Shown: positions 9,327-17,859 of the stretch, piece by piece
How the letters are laid out: the number at the start of each line of letters is the position of its first letter
Position numbering within the stretch: position 1 is the stretch's first letter
Assembly: GCA_963811705.1 (NCBI GenBank)
Contig: CAWESL010000002.1
Span: 186,001 to 250,000, forward strand
Reading direction: 5' to 3'
From: DATJPR01 sp963811705
GTDB lineage: Bacteria; Bacteroidota; Ignavibacteria; UBA10030; UBA6906
Length of the DNA: 64,000 nt
Program-made: the position numbers and the translations under genes
The notes under the pieces: generated by a model
The model's input: the letters and a program-made list of their open reading frames with translations, nothing else
Database searches by the model: none
What the model was told of the DNA's origin: nothing

Positions 9327-9454
9327 CGGTATTGCGCTTTTCTCCGCTTGTCTCATAGTCTCGGAGTCTCACAGAGTCCCAAAGTCCCTGAGCCCTCCAA
9401 AGCTGACTGAACTAAGAATTCTGAATTCTTCGTTCTTAATTCTTATTCCTCCGG

Positions 9455-9509
9455 CCCCCCCTCTCCTAGTCTCCCCGTCTGCTCTTCGGCGGGGCATGGG
9501 CGCGGGGAT
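9455..9509. repeat. C/G-rich interspersed element, copy 1
   Basis: A C-rich left part is followed by a G-rich right part. The 21-nt block at 9489-9509 differs by one base from 41412-41432. CCCCGTC (9473) can pair with GGCGGGG (9488), giving a small hairpin. Both copies lie downstream of T9SS genes that carry heptad repeats. Confidence 0.65.
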
Positions 9510-9666
9510 GTGGTCAGGGGTCAGGAAGATTTTGAACCGATCTGATATCCGATTGGAGAGCGGAGTGTTCACAACACTTCGCTCTCTTTGGATAGTCACC
9601 GCTCCGCATTGACCATTGTCTGCGCTTGTCACGCAAGAAAGCGGACCCGGTCCCGCTGCCCACGGT

Positions 9667-9715
9667 CACTGACCACTCGACTCTGGTCACTCACCACTGG
9701 ACTTCGGTCACCGAC
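9667..9715. repeat. Intergenic heptanucleotide repeat array
   Basis: Seven degenerate 7-mers in phase: CACTGAC, CACTCGA, CTCTGGT, CACTCAC, CACTGGA, CTTCGGT, CACCGAC. The complement in shifted phase reads CAGTGGT-like, related to the units inside the two T9SS sorting domains. Confidence 0.6.
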
Positions 9716-9771
9716 TCCGCTTTCTTCCTACTTCTTACGTCCTTCTTCCTACTCTTGGCCCGTCCCCTGCC

Positions 9772-10440
9772 TCATCCTTCTTTCAACTGCTGCTTCTGTT
9801 CCTCCGGCATCGGCATATCTTTCGGCCCGTCACTCTTGAACCGTTTGTAGATCACGTAGTCGGCGCCGAGTTTGATGGGGGGAGTAATGTCCCCGATTGC
9901 AAGATCTTTGAGTTTGTCACGAACGGCCTTCGGAAAGACCGCGATGTCGACGGCTCCGAGATAGCCGCCGTGGTCGTGCGATGCCGCAACGGACTGCATC
10001 GCGAGCGTTTCGAACGACATTCCGTTGGTGAGAAGAGCGTAGAGAGAGTCCGCTGCATCCCGGCGCGGAAGAACAATCTCGCCAAGATACAGGACGACGG
10101 GCTCCTGGATCTGTACGATGACCGCCTGGCGGAGCCACGACGCGACCGGCTTCCCGTTTTGTTTTGCCGGCTGGAATTTCCAGTGTTTGATGGATTGGAT
10201 CGCCGTCGAATCCCACCCCACATCTCCGCTCGTTCCGACCATGCTCGCTTCGCCCACGGCCCCATTGTCCATCACGTGAAGCATGACGGTGAACCGCAGC
10301 CCAGATAACGGAATGTTCGACGGATATGGCGGGAGGGGTGCCATGAAGACGATTTCGGGCTGATCGCTGGGCGTCGTCGTTGGTTGAACCGATGCGCACC
10401 CGGCGGCCAGCAACAGCGTAAGGATGACAATGTATTTCAT
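9772..10440 (-). CDS. Lipoprotein with TonB-C-like and parvulin-like domains
   Basis: Lipoprotein of 222 residues with a clear lipobox (LAAG-C15). Residues about 45-120 resemble a TonB C-terminal/energy-transducer domain (VGWDSTAIQSIKHWKFQPA). Residues about 125-210 match the parvulin (PPIC) rotamase pattern: G-M-S-F-E-T-L-A, then HDHGGYLGAV, then a terminal DYVIYKRF strand. The first His of the usual parvulin core is absent, so isomerase activity is doubtful and a chaperone role is possible. ATG 10440 has an AGAGG Shine-Dalgarno. Monocistronic, downstream of the DUF3160 gene. Confidence 0.75.
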   Translation of the reverse strand: MKYIVILTLLLAAGCASVQPTTTPSDQPEIVFMAPLPPYPSNIPLSGLRFTVMLHVMDNGAVGEASMVGTSGDVGWDSTAIQSIKHWKFQPAKQNGKPVASWLRQAVIVQIQEPVVLYLGEIVLPRRDAADSLYALLTNGMSFETLAMQSVAASHDHGGYLGAVDIAVFPKAVRDKLKDLAIGDITPPIKLGADYVIYKRFKSDGPKDMPMPEEQKQQLKEG

Positions 10441-10584
10441 AGAGAGCCTCTGTTCAGGAATGTGTTGAAGTGAGAGTACGTGCGACGCACCACAAGCCCT
10501 GCCTTCCCGTACTCGACCCGGGCGTTCGGGAATAACCGGGAGGCATAGGACGGGGCGTAGGGAGAACTCCACGGCAATGATTCT

Positions 10585-13140
10585 CTAGCGCAGGAGGATC
10601 ATCGAACGTGTTCGCACGACGGAGCCTGCGGTCAAGCGATAGAAATAGACACCCGTCGAGAAATTCGTCCCGTCGAACCGCAGTTCATAGTTGCCCACCG
10701 GCAGCTCTTCATTGACGAGAACAGCGACCTCCCGACCCAGCACATCAAAGACTCGCAATTGAACCGGACTGACACCTGAAGCCTGACGCCCGGATCCTTC
10801 AATCGTGTAGCGAATGATCGTTTGAGCGTTAAAAGGATTCGGGAAATTCTGCCAAAGTGCAATGGTCGACGGGATCGCCAAACCATCCAGGGGAACGGCC
10901 ACTCCGGTCAGGAGGGAGACTGGCGCCCCGGGGCTTTCTCCCGCGGAGTTCGCCAGATACAGGTTGGCAAATTGCGGACGGGCGGACGGCGGAACGCTGT
11001 ATGCCGTGCTCCACTCATTGTCGGTCAACCTCTTGAATCCCTGCGTCACCACTTCGTAGTAGCTGAGCACCGGACCAATGAATGCGGTCTGACCGACATC
11101 CGGAATCTGGGCGACCACGATGCCGAGATTCACCGGCCCTGTTCCGCCGTGAAGGACCCAGCCGACGAGATTGCCGTTTTCATCCGACGGTGCGGTGTGA
11201 ACATCCGCGACCACGAGTCTCTCGGATCCCGAGAATGTGCCGTAGGAGTACATCAGCCGAGGATACCAGCCGTCGAACGCGGTTCCACAGCCTGCTGGTA
11301 CTTCGGTGATCGTCCGTTGCAGGAATGCGCTTTCCTCCGCGTCGAGCTGTTGGTGTCGCAGCTCGTCCGAGGCAATCGATGCCAGGGTGTCCATTGTCGA
11401 GCGGAACCGCGTGAAATACTTCACCACATCCCCGGGGACTTCCCCGAGGAAGGGCGGCCTCGAGAACGCCGCGATCGTGGAGTCGGCGAATATCCGGAGC
11501 GCACCATAGAATTCCGGAATCGGCTCAACGTATCCGCAGGGGTAAGAACACGTGACCACACCCGAATAGGATTGCTTGGCGTATAACAGATTGTCGTGGC
11601 GCAATTGCGACCACGAGGCAAGCTGGGTGTTCATCTTCTCCTGCCACCACGCCGCTGTCTGCATGAAGCCCGGGAAGCTGGTGCGGTCCGGGGGCGGGTT
11701 CAGGGCGCGAATCGCGTCGAGCCAACCGTTGTACATCGTCCTGCGCCAGAATGCCTCATCATACGATTCGACGAGATACCGGAGCCCCGCAAGATTCTTC
11801 CCGTACCCATATGTATCGAGCTGCTGCATCAGCAACTGCCCCGCCGCATCGTTTCCAAGGGCAAAGAGAATGTCCAGGGTCGAAGGAAGCATGCGACGAA
11901 CCTTGGCGCCGTGGGAAAGGATCCGATCGTACACAACATTCCCCGTGATATACGAGTCGATCACAAACCGTTGACCGAGGAGGAGAAAAGCGGACGCCGG
12001 AACGATCTGGTCGGGAGTCATGGGATCGGACATCAGGATCTGCGACATGATCTTCTGAAACGCGTAGCTCTTCACCGACAACGCCTCGCCGAAGGCGGCG
12101 AATGTCGCCGAGTCGAGCAACGCCGAAGCGTCGTGGATCCCCGACTCGGTCATGAGCTCGCCGATGTTCTCCAGAGTCACGTTGTCCGGGTCCCCGACGA
12201 AAAACCGCAGCAACTGATCGATCTGTCCATACACCGGGAACGCATTGCTGCGCTCCGCCAGCTGATGAATCAGCACGGCATCCATCGTTTGCCGCTGGAT
12301 ATCCTCCTGCGGCGGCGGCAGAGCCGCCGATGCAGGGGCGTGAAGATAGATTTCGGTCCTCCCGAGCCACATCATCGCCTGGAAATATCGTGAGAAGGAT
12401 TCGAGGTCGGCATAATGACCGCGCGGGGTGAATTGACTGAAGTCGATCGTCCGATCCCGGGTGCTGAAAAGGGCATACGATGCCGGCTTCTGGAGTTGAA
12501 CGAGACCGAGGATTGCGGCAACGGAACTCGCGTTATCTGCGAAGCAGGGCTCAACCTGGCCGGGGCCGCGCAAAAGAGCAAGGGCCACCGTGAGATACAC
12601 ATCGATGTCCCGGAGGTTCTGCGTCATCGCAGGTCTGTCGGAGTATTCCTCCGCGACTGCCGGCAGCGTATTCCGAAGTCGGGTCAGGAGCGTATCCACT
12701 TCCGGGATGAGAAACTCGCTTTCCATCTGCATCAGAATGCAGTCGTACGACATGTGCAGCGCATGGAGAATCGCATCCGTGGAAACAAACACCGGCAGAT
12801 CGTGCCTATATACATTGATGAATGCGTCCTTCATTCCATATTGCGCCAGGCGCTCCGAAACCATGAACCCGTTGGCGAGGATCAGCGATTTTTCATAGTC
12901 GGTCAGATGGAAGACAGAATCGATTGTTCCTGCGTACCGAACGCCGTCCCATTCTGTCGGGGCGCCCGGAGTAAATTTCCCAGCCGGGTGCAGTGCCAGG
13001 AGGTCGCCGCCGGTCATGTCCTGGTGCGAGGTCAGAAAGTTCTTGTATGCGTCGATGCTAAATGCGGCGGTTGGCTGGGCCAGAGGCGCGGCAGCGGGAA
13101 GGATCGCAAGGAGCAAAGTTTTCAGGAAGCGAGAGAGCAT
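10585..13140 (-). CDS. DUF3160 protein with T9SS type A sorting domain
   Basis: Secreted protein of 851 residues. Signal peptide about 1-24, then a large mostly helical DUF3160 region (about 30-740) containing VSTDAILHALHMSYDCIL, typical of the family. The T9SS type A sorting domain covers the last 80 residues (NFPNPFNAQTIIRYTIE, then GVYFYRL). ATG 13140 has an AGGAGG Shine-Dalgarno. DUF3160 proteins are common in T9SS-bearing phyla, but their biochemical role is not established. A candidate promoter lies at 13180-13208. Confidence 0.9.
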   Translation of the reverse strand: MLSRFLKTLLLAILPAAAPLAQPTAAFSIDAYKNFLTSHQDMTGGDLLALHPAGKFTPGAPTEWDGVRYAGTIDSVFHLTDYEKSLILANGFMVSERLAQYGMKDAFINVYRHDLPVFVSTDAILHALHMSYDCILMQMESEFLIPEVDTLLTRLRNTLPAVAEEYSDRPAMTQNLRDIDVYLTVALALLRGPGQVEPCFADNASSVAAILGLVQLQKPASYALFSTRDRTIDFSQFTPRGHYADLESFSRYFQAMMWLGRTEIYLHAPASAALPPPQEDIQRQTMDAVLIHQLAERSNAFPVYGQIDQLLRFFVGDPDNVTLENIGELMTESGIHDASALLDSATFAAFGEALSVKSYAFQKIMSQILMSDPMTPDQIVPASAFLLLGQRFVIDSYITGNVVYDRILSHGAKVRRMLPSTLDILFALGNDAAGQLLMQQLDTYGYGKNLAGLRYLVESYDEAFWRRTMYNGWLDAIRALNPPPDRTSFPGFMQTAAWWQEKMNTQLASWSQLRHDNLLYAKQSYSGVVTCSYPCGYVEPIPEFYGALRIFADSTIAAFSRPPFLGEVPGDVVKYFTRFRSTMDTLASIASDELRHQQLDAEESAFLQRTITEVPAGCGTAFDGWYPRLMYSYGTFSGSERLVVADVHTAPSDENGNLVGWVLHGGTGPVNLGIVVAQIPDVGQTAFIGPVLSYYEVVTQGFKRLTDNEWSTAYSVPPSARPQFANLYLANSAGESPGAPVSLLTGVAVPLDGLAIPSTIALWQNFPNPFNAQTIIRYTIEGSGRQASGVSPVQLRVFDVLGREVAVLVNEELPVGNYELRFDGTNFSTGVYFYRLTAGSVVRTRSMILLR

Positions 13141-13179
13141 GCCAGCCTCCTATTGCGCGTGTGAAGGAACCACGCCATC

Positions 13180-13208
13180 AAAGTACAGGTTGACTTCTAA
13201 ACAATCAA
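13180..13208 (-). promoter_or_regulatory. Candidate promoter of the DUF3160 gene
   Basis: On the minus strand TTGATT (13208-13203), a 17-bp spacer and TACTTT (13185-13180) lie about 40 bp upstream of the ATG. The spacing matches the other promoters noted here. A GTTGA...TCAAC inverted repeat overlaps the -35 box. Confidence 0.45.
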
Positions 13209-13293
13209 CTTCCACCGCTGCGATAGTGGCTTCCACTTGTGCGAAATGGAGCGATTGACGAAACCAGCAGATAAAAATCGATGTTGAGACCTG

Positions 13294-13344
13294 AGTCATG
13301 TCCCTATTCCGTTCACCGGTTCGTCATAGTCGAGAAGGACATGA
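13294..13344. promoter_or_regulatory. Inverted repeat upstream of the YCII/ECF pair
   Basis: GTCATGTCC (13294-13302) is repeated inverted as GGACATGAC (13336-13344), separated by 33 bp, ending 37 bp before the YCII start codon. Could be an operator or a leader stem. The intervening DNA contains GTCGA, which resembles reported ECF42 -35 elements, but I do not assign a promoter. Confidence 0.45.
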
Positions 13345-13381
13345 CAGCCCTTCAACTAACCTGATTTCAAAGGAGGCAGCC

Positions 13382-13732
13382 ATGCCGAAATATATGCTGA
13401 TTTTCAACGGTGGATACTACGAAAACCTGTCCGCCGAACAGACACAAAAACAGATGGAAAAGTGGACGGCGTGGATCGAAAAGCTCCGGACGTCCGGGAA
13501 ATATCACAGCGGGGAGCCGCTGACCCGCGAAGGGATGAAAGTCACCGGCAAGAACGGCAAGCTGGTCGTCGACGGCCCGTTCGCGGAGAGCAAGGAATCG
13601 GTCGGCGGATTCATCGTCCTGGAGGCGTCGACGCTTCAGGAGGCGACAGAGATGGCAAAAGAGTATCCCGATTATTCTGTCGGAGGAAGTGTCAGCATCC
13701 GACCGGTGATGAAAATGGATATGACGATGTGA
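13382..13732 (+). CDS. YCII-related (DGPF) domain protein
   Basis: Cytoplasmic protein of 116 residues with a single YCII/DGPF domain. The name-giving DGPF motif is at residues 64-67 and is followed by ESVGGFIVLEA. ATG 13382 has a strong AAAGGAGG Shine-Dalgarno. The ECF sigma gene starts 6 bp after the stop. DGPF proteins are the standard genomic partners and regulatory targets of ECF42 sigma factors. No enzymatic role is established for this subgroup. Confidence 0.9.
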   Translation: MPKYMLIFNGGYYENLSAEQTQKQMEKWTAWIEKLRTSGKYHSGEPLTREGMKVTGKNGKLVVDGPFAESKESVGGFIVLEASTLQEATEMAKEYPDYSVGGSVSIRPVMKMDMTM

Positions 13733-13738
13733 GGGGGC

Positions 13739-15034
13739 GTGACTGAAAAGCCTCGACACAACGAGACCGACACGCTTGTCGAACACCTGTTCAGGCACGA
13801 AGCGGGGAGGCTCGTCTCCCTGCTCACACGCATCTGCGGCGTGGAGCATCTGGGCCTCGCAGAAGATGCGGTCCATGATGCGCTCCTGAAGGCGCTCCAA
13901 TCGTGGCCGTATGCCGGGATCCCGTCAAATCCGTCAGGATGGCTGATGCAGGTCGCACGCAACAGCGCTCTGGACAGGATACGGCGGGACGCCGTGCTTG
14001 CTGCAAAGCACGACGCCATTGCCCACGAGATCGTTGCCGGGCAGGACGACGTCCTGGAGTCCGGCCAGGACGCCATCCCGGACGACATGCTCGGGATGAT
14101 GTTCGTCTGTTGTCATCCCTCCATTTCCGCCGAATCGCAAATCGCTCTGACTCTTCGCACACTGTGCGGGTTCAGCATCGCCGAGATCGCCCGGGCGTTC
14201 CTGACAAGCGTCGAAGCGATCCATAAGCGTCTCGTGCGCGCGCGGCAGACGTTGCAGGTCGAAAACGTCTCGTTCGAAGTCCCCGATGCATCATCGCTCG
14301 ATGCCCGGCTCGACACTGTTCTCCACATCCTCTACCTGCTGTTCAATGAAGGATACAACGCTCACGAGGGTGAAGATCTGATCCGCCGCGAGTTGTGCGA
14401 AGAGGCGGTCCATCTTGCGGGCGTCCTGACGCGCCACCCGCACGGCGATGTCCCGAAAGCGCATGCGCTTCTCGCCCTCATGCTCCTTCACAGCGCCCGC
14501 TTCCCGGCGCGCGTCGATGAACACGGGAATCTTCTTTTGCTCCAGGATCAGGATCGATCGCTCTGGAGCCGATCGCTGATCGATGCAGGGATGTATGAGC
14601 TCGGCTTGTCAGGAGAGGGTGATGAGGTTTCTGAATATCACCTGCAGGCGGGAATCGCGGCGTGCCACTGTAGTGCGAAAAGCTACGATCGCACCGATTG
14701 GAAGCAGATCCTCATGCTGTATGACATGCTCGTCGGCCTGAACGCCTCCCCGATCATCGCCCTGAATCGGGCAGTCGCGCTCGCGCACGTGGAAGGCCCA
14801 GCCGCAGGGATTGTGGAGGCGGAGCGGCTTGCATCGCTCCATCCGATGAGCACATATTATCTTCTCTACGCGGTCCTCGGCGAACTCCACGAGGAGGCGG
14901 AACATCGCAGCACCGCCCGGGTCCATTTCGAAAAGGCGCTTTCACTGACCAGGTTGCCATGCGAACAACGCTTCCTGCTGCGAAAACTGCAGATGCTCTC
15001 CAATCCGCCCAATGGACGTTACCCCCCGTCTTGA
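13739..15034 (+). CDS. ECF42-type RNA polymerase sigma factor with C-terminal extension
   Basis: Sigma factor of 431 residues. Sigma2 covers about 8-80 (AEDAVHDALLKAL, GWLMQVARN) and sigma4 about 115-170 (CGFSIAEIARAFLTS). A helical, TPR-like extension of about 240 residues (DUF6596-type) follows and distinguishes ECF42 proteins. GTG 13739 is preceded by GAGGGGG. In the known group the extension is needed for activity and no anti-sigma factor is used, which fits the lack of one here. Confidence 0.9.
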   Translation: MTEKPRHNETDTLVEHLFRHEAGRLVSLLTRICGVEHLGLAEDAVHDALLKALQSWPYAGIPSNPSGWLMQVARNSALDRIRRDAVLAAKHDAIAHEIVAGQDDVLESGQDAIPDDMLGMMFVCCHPSISAESQIALTLRTLCGFSIAEIARAFLTSVEAIHKRLVRARQTLQVENVSFEVPDASSLDARLDTVLHILYLLFNEGYNAHEGEDLIRRELCEEAVHLAGVLTRHPHGDVPKAHALLALMLLHSARFPARVDEHGNLLLLQDQDRSLWSRSLIDAGMYELGLSGEGDEVSEYHLQAGIAACHCSAKSYDRTDWKQILMLYDMLVGLNASPIIALNRAVALAHVEGPAAGIVEAERLASLHPMSTYYLLYAVLGELHEEAEHRSTARVHFEKALSLTRLPCEQRFLLRKLQMLSNPPNGRYPPS

Positions 15035-15182
15035 CGGAAGGGAAAATGACACGGCAATCCCCGAGACACGCCTAATCTCGTCGCCAGCCCCATCTCCCAC
15101 CATGGCGAAATCGTTGATGACGGTAAGATGATCGTACTGCCCGGGGGGGAGAGCCAAGAGGTCGATCGGCAAAGGAACGCAG

Positions 15183-15701
15183 TTACTTCCCTGCCGATTC
15201 AAATGTCCGGATGGCGCGCGTCTCCTTCACCAGCGCGTACCAATCGGGCATTGCATGAAGTCGTTTCAGAAGCACATCGTGGACAAGCGGAGCAGGATAT
15301 TCCAGAAGGACGTAGGCGGTCCAGATTTTCCTTGAGCGGAACGCCGCCTGTTTTGCGATCCGCGATTCACGAAGAACCGCGGCCGAATCGGACGCCGGAG
15401 GAGCAGGGAGCTTCGGGTTCTCCGCGCGGATTGCCTGCGTCAATTCCTTCCACCGTGCTTCGGCGGCGGCAATGATGTCGCCCCGTGCCGTGGCCGCCGC
15501 TTTATCGATTGCCAGCTGCTTGTCAGCGCTTTGTGCCTTAGCGCGGACAAAGGAGACGTTTTTTGTTTTCGGGAGAATTGACCACCACGAGGGGATGCGT
15601 TCCTTCATCGAACGCGCGGCCTTCGTCGTCCCTTGCGTGTGAAGCGTCGTGGCTGTCATCAGGATGAGAGCCGCAGCGATGGCGAACCGGAGCGGCGTCA
15701 T
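15183..15701 (-). CDS. LPP20-like exported protein
   Basis: Protein of 172 residues with a signal peptide of about 23 residues. It carries an LPP20-like core: SWWSILPKTKNVSF, then AKAQSADKQLAIDKAAATAR, then a long helix and a final RKIWTAYVLLEYP strand. No lipobox. Its ATG overlaps the preceding gene's stop (ATGA). Last gene of the exported-protein block and smallest LPP20 member; it closely parallels the lipoprotein at 16454. Confidence 0.75.
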   Translation of the reverse strand: MTPLRFAIAAALILMTATTLHTQGTTKAARSMKERIPSWWSILPKTKNVSFVRAKAQSADKQLAIDKAAATARGDIIAAAEARWKELTQAIRAENPKLPAPPASDSAAVLRESRIAKQAAFRSRKIWTAYVLLEYPAPLVHDVLLKRLHAMPDWYALVKETRAIRTFESAGK

Positions 15702-16450
15702 CGCGGCATCCTGATCAGGACGGCGTACACCTGGGCCTTCACGTCCTTCCAGCGCCGTAATACCCGGACATCGTGAAGTGTGACGGAGATCTTTTCGTCC
15801 TGAACGGCCGAATATCCCTGATCGCCGGAGGCGCCGGACTCAAGACGATCAATCCCGCGGACGGTCGCGCGAACCGATTTCGCGAGTTCCAGCCGCGCAT
15901 GTCGCTCGGCCTCCAGCCATGCCGAAAATTCGTAGTACGCCGGCTCGCTCATACCCAACGCGTAATAGTACAGCGAGTCCTGCGGCAGCGTGGTAAGCCA
16001 GGCAGGCGCTCTTCGCGAGGGGCGTTTCGATTTCTTCAATGAATCCGGGAAGGAACAATCGCCGGGCCCCGCAAGCGCGACGGTCATGTCCCCGATCGCC
16101 CGGAGATCCAGCAACCGGAGAGCCTTCGCGAGCTTCTCAATGCTCGCGGTATCGATGACCTCCCGGACGGTCGTACTGATCGCCAGTACTCCGGCGTCCG
16201 TTGCACCATACTCCTTCGTCCCTTCAACCATCACCTCACTCGATCGCACCGCATTGGCGGCCGCGGAGAGAAACGCCTCGCCGCCGGTGGAATCGGGATA
16301 GTACGGAGTCTGCGCCATCCCCACGGTACTGTTCCCACACGGGAGTTCGTCCGGAAACAGAAACCAGCGGGGATAGCTCTGTGCATGCACCGCAGGGTGC
16401 ACGCACAACAGCAAGAGCACCGTCCCGATCCCTCCGAGGGCGAACTTCAT
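15698..16450 (-). CDS. Exported protein with two LPP20-like repeats
   Basis: Protein of 250 residues with a signal peptide (about 1-23, ending VHAQ). It contains two related halves: one starts YPRWFLFPDELPCGNSTVG (about residue 26), the other PAWLTTLPQDSLYYYALG (about 150), and each is followed by an Ala/Arg-rich helix. This suggests an internal duplication of an LPP20/FlgT-like domain. It starts 3 bp after the stop of the lipoprotein at 16454. Function unknown. Confidence 0.7.
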   Translation of the reverse strand: MKFALGGIGTVLLLLCVHPAVHAQSYPRWFLFPDELPCGNSTVGMAQTPYYPDSTGGEAFLSAAANAVRSSEVMVEGTKEYGATDAGVLAISTTVREVIDTASIEKLAKALRLLDLRAIGDMTVALAGPGDCSFPDSLKKSKRPSRRAPAWLTTLPQDSLYYYALGMSEPAYYEFSAWLEAERHARLELAKSVRATVRGIDRLESGASGDQGYSAVQDEKISVTLHDVRVLRRWKDVKAQVYAVLIRMPR

Positions 16451-16453
16451 CGA

Positions 16454-17023
16454 TTACATCCCTTCGCTCTTCTTGAACTCTTCGTACTTCTTCGCTTCGT
16501 CATCGAGCTCCTTGAAGGTTTCCGTCGCGCGGAACCGGGTGTAGGTCTTGTCGTTCTTTTTCATGCTCTGCAACAGCTGATCCGCTGCTGCGCCGATCGG
16601 GAGCTGCATCAGGACATACGCGCGATACAGATTGCCATCGCGTCCGACTTTTTGCGATTTGACTTTGCTTCCGTTCAGAACATTCGACGTCACCTGTTTG
16701 CTGGCGGACGTGAACTGCGACAGCAGCTGTGTGTCATTCCCGGTTCCGACTTCCTCGTCGAATTTCTTCACGAGGCTCTGGACACGGACTTCCATTTGCC
16801 GGGAGATGTCGGCGCGTGCTTCAGCAGTGGCTTTCTCGATCGCCAGTTGCATATCCGCCGAGGTCTGTGTCTTCGCGGCAAACAGGAAATTCGGATCGCT
16901 GGGCGGATTCATAAACCAATCCGGCACGTCAGACGGCGGCGGCGTTGCCTCCTTCGAACCGCCGCATCCTGCGACGAGGACGATGATCAGCAGCACGGGG
17001 ACGAATAATTTCACGTAACGCAT
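16454..17023 (-). CDS. LPP20 family lipoprotein
   Basis: Lipoprotein of 189 residues; the lipobox is LVAG-C20. The LPP20 domain covers about 33-165: PDWFMNPPSDPNFLFAA, then SADMQLAIEKATAEARADI, then a beta strand with AYVLMQLP. ATG 17023 has an AAGGAGG Shine-Dalgarno. This is the most canonical LPP20 protein in the block; the family name comes from a Helicobacter outer-membrane lipoprotein. Role in this organism unknown. Confidence 0.85.
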   Translation of the reverse strand: MRYVKLFVPVLLIIVLVAGCGGSKEATPPPSDVPDWFMNPPSDPNFLFAAKTQTSADMQLAIEKATAEARADISRQMEVRVQSLVKKFDEEVGTGNDTQLLSQFTSASKQVTSNVLNGSKVKSQKVGRDGNLYRAYVLMQLPIGAAADQLLQSMKKNDKTYTRFRATETFKELDDEAKKYEEFKKSEGM

Positions 17024-17088
17024 GGGACCTCCTTGAGTGAGTGGGTGAGTGGTCAATCATTGTTGATGAGGGTAGCTGGTACATGAGT

Positions 17089-17859
17089 TCACGGTGTGAT
17101 AGTTCCCAGCGCTTTGACCGATCCGCCGGAGTATTCAAAGACATGCCATGTGGTGCCCTGCAGATTCCCTGACACCTGGAACACCCTGACAAGACGGCCT
17201 TCAGCATAGAGTTTCACCGTCGCATGCGACTGGGAAAGGGCGTTCGACTCCTCATCGTGCCGATCGGAATAGTTGTGGACGTAGCATTCGTAGCGATTGA
17301 CAGCCGAGATATCCTGCACGGTGATGGTCTCCGGACCGTAGCCGTGCGTGTCGTCCCGGTCGAGCCCGGCCGTCCCGTCGGCGACCGAGTGCATATCGCG
17401 AAACGAAATGTGATACCCTCCGTCCTTTACGAAGTGCAGGTCAAGATCGCGCGGTTCTTCCCCCCAGTCGAGGACGATGCGGACTTTGTGGACGTCAAGG
17501 ACCGGGGAGACCGAGAAGCGATTGAAGGAGAGCGACCCGTTCACGACTTCGATGCCGAACTCCGAGGTGATGTACCCGGGCGCACGGAATGCGACCGCGA
17601 GCTCTCCGTCCTCCGCCGGAGGGTCGAACAGCACTTTCCCGTCGAAGTCCGTCACATATTCGCCGATGTCCTTCAGCACCACATGCCCACCGTTCACGGG
17701 TTTCCCCGTCAGGGCATTGAAGAAGCGCAGCGTCAGCTTCCCGGTTTCCAGCTCTTCGATCGCGTCGCGCGACCGGTCACGAACCTTCTTGTCGTCCTGC
17801 GCGTCCATCCGCAGGGGAAGGACAAGCAGCAACACGATGGAAAGGGCGACGGTCTTCAT
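17089..17859 (-). CDS. Exported YfaP-like protein with carboxypeptidase-regulatory-like fold
   Basis: Protein of 256 residues with a signal peptide of about 20. Residues about 40-115 look like a carboxypeptidase-regulatory-like beta domain (TGKPVNGGHVVLKDIGEYV). Residues about 125-245 resemble YfaP/DUF2135-type domains: VRIVLDWGEEPRDLDLHFV, then LDRDDTHGYGPETITV, acidic residues that could bind calcium. It overlaps the upstream gene by ATGA (17856-17859). Its place among LPP20 proteins suggests a joint envelope function, which is inference. Confidence 0.75.
   Translation of the reverse strand: MKTVALSIVLLLVLPLRMDAQDDKKVRDRSRDAIEELETGKLTLRFFNALTGKPVNGGHVVLKDIGEYVTDFDGKVLFDPPAEDGELAVAFRAPGYITSEFGIEVVNGSLSFNRFSVSPVLDVHKVRIVLDWGEEPRDLDLHFVKDGGYHISFRDMHSVADGTAGLDRDDTHGYGPETITVQDISAVNRYECYVHNYSDRHDEESNALSQSHATVKLYAEGRLVRVFQVSGNLQGTTWHVFEYSGGSVKALGTITP

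Larger units (their letters stand above)
9327..9771. other. Repeat-rich convergent intergenic region
   Basis: 445 bp between two convergent genes, with no credible gene. It contains imperfect repeats of an AGTCTC/AGTCCC type at about 9350-9390 and an AT-rich palindrome AAGAATTC-T-GAATTCTT (9414-9430) followed by T-rich sequence that may act as a weak terminator. It also holds a C/G-rich element (9455-9509) and heptad repeats (9667-9715). Confidence 0.7.

Noticed and set aside
9327..9771. CRISPR array or mobile-element end
   Set aside because: The repeats are short and degenerate with 7-10 bp periods, without spacers, terminal inverted repeats or a transposase.
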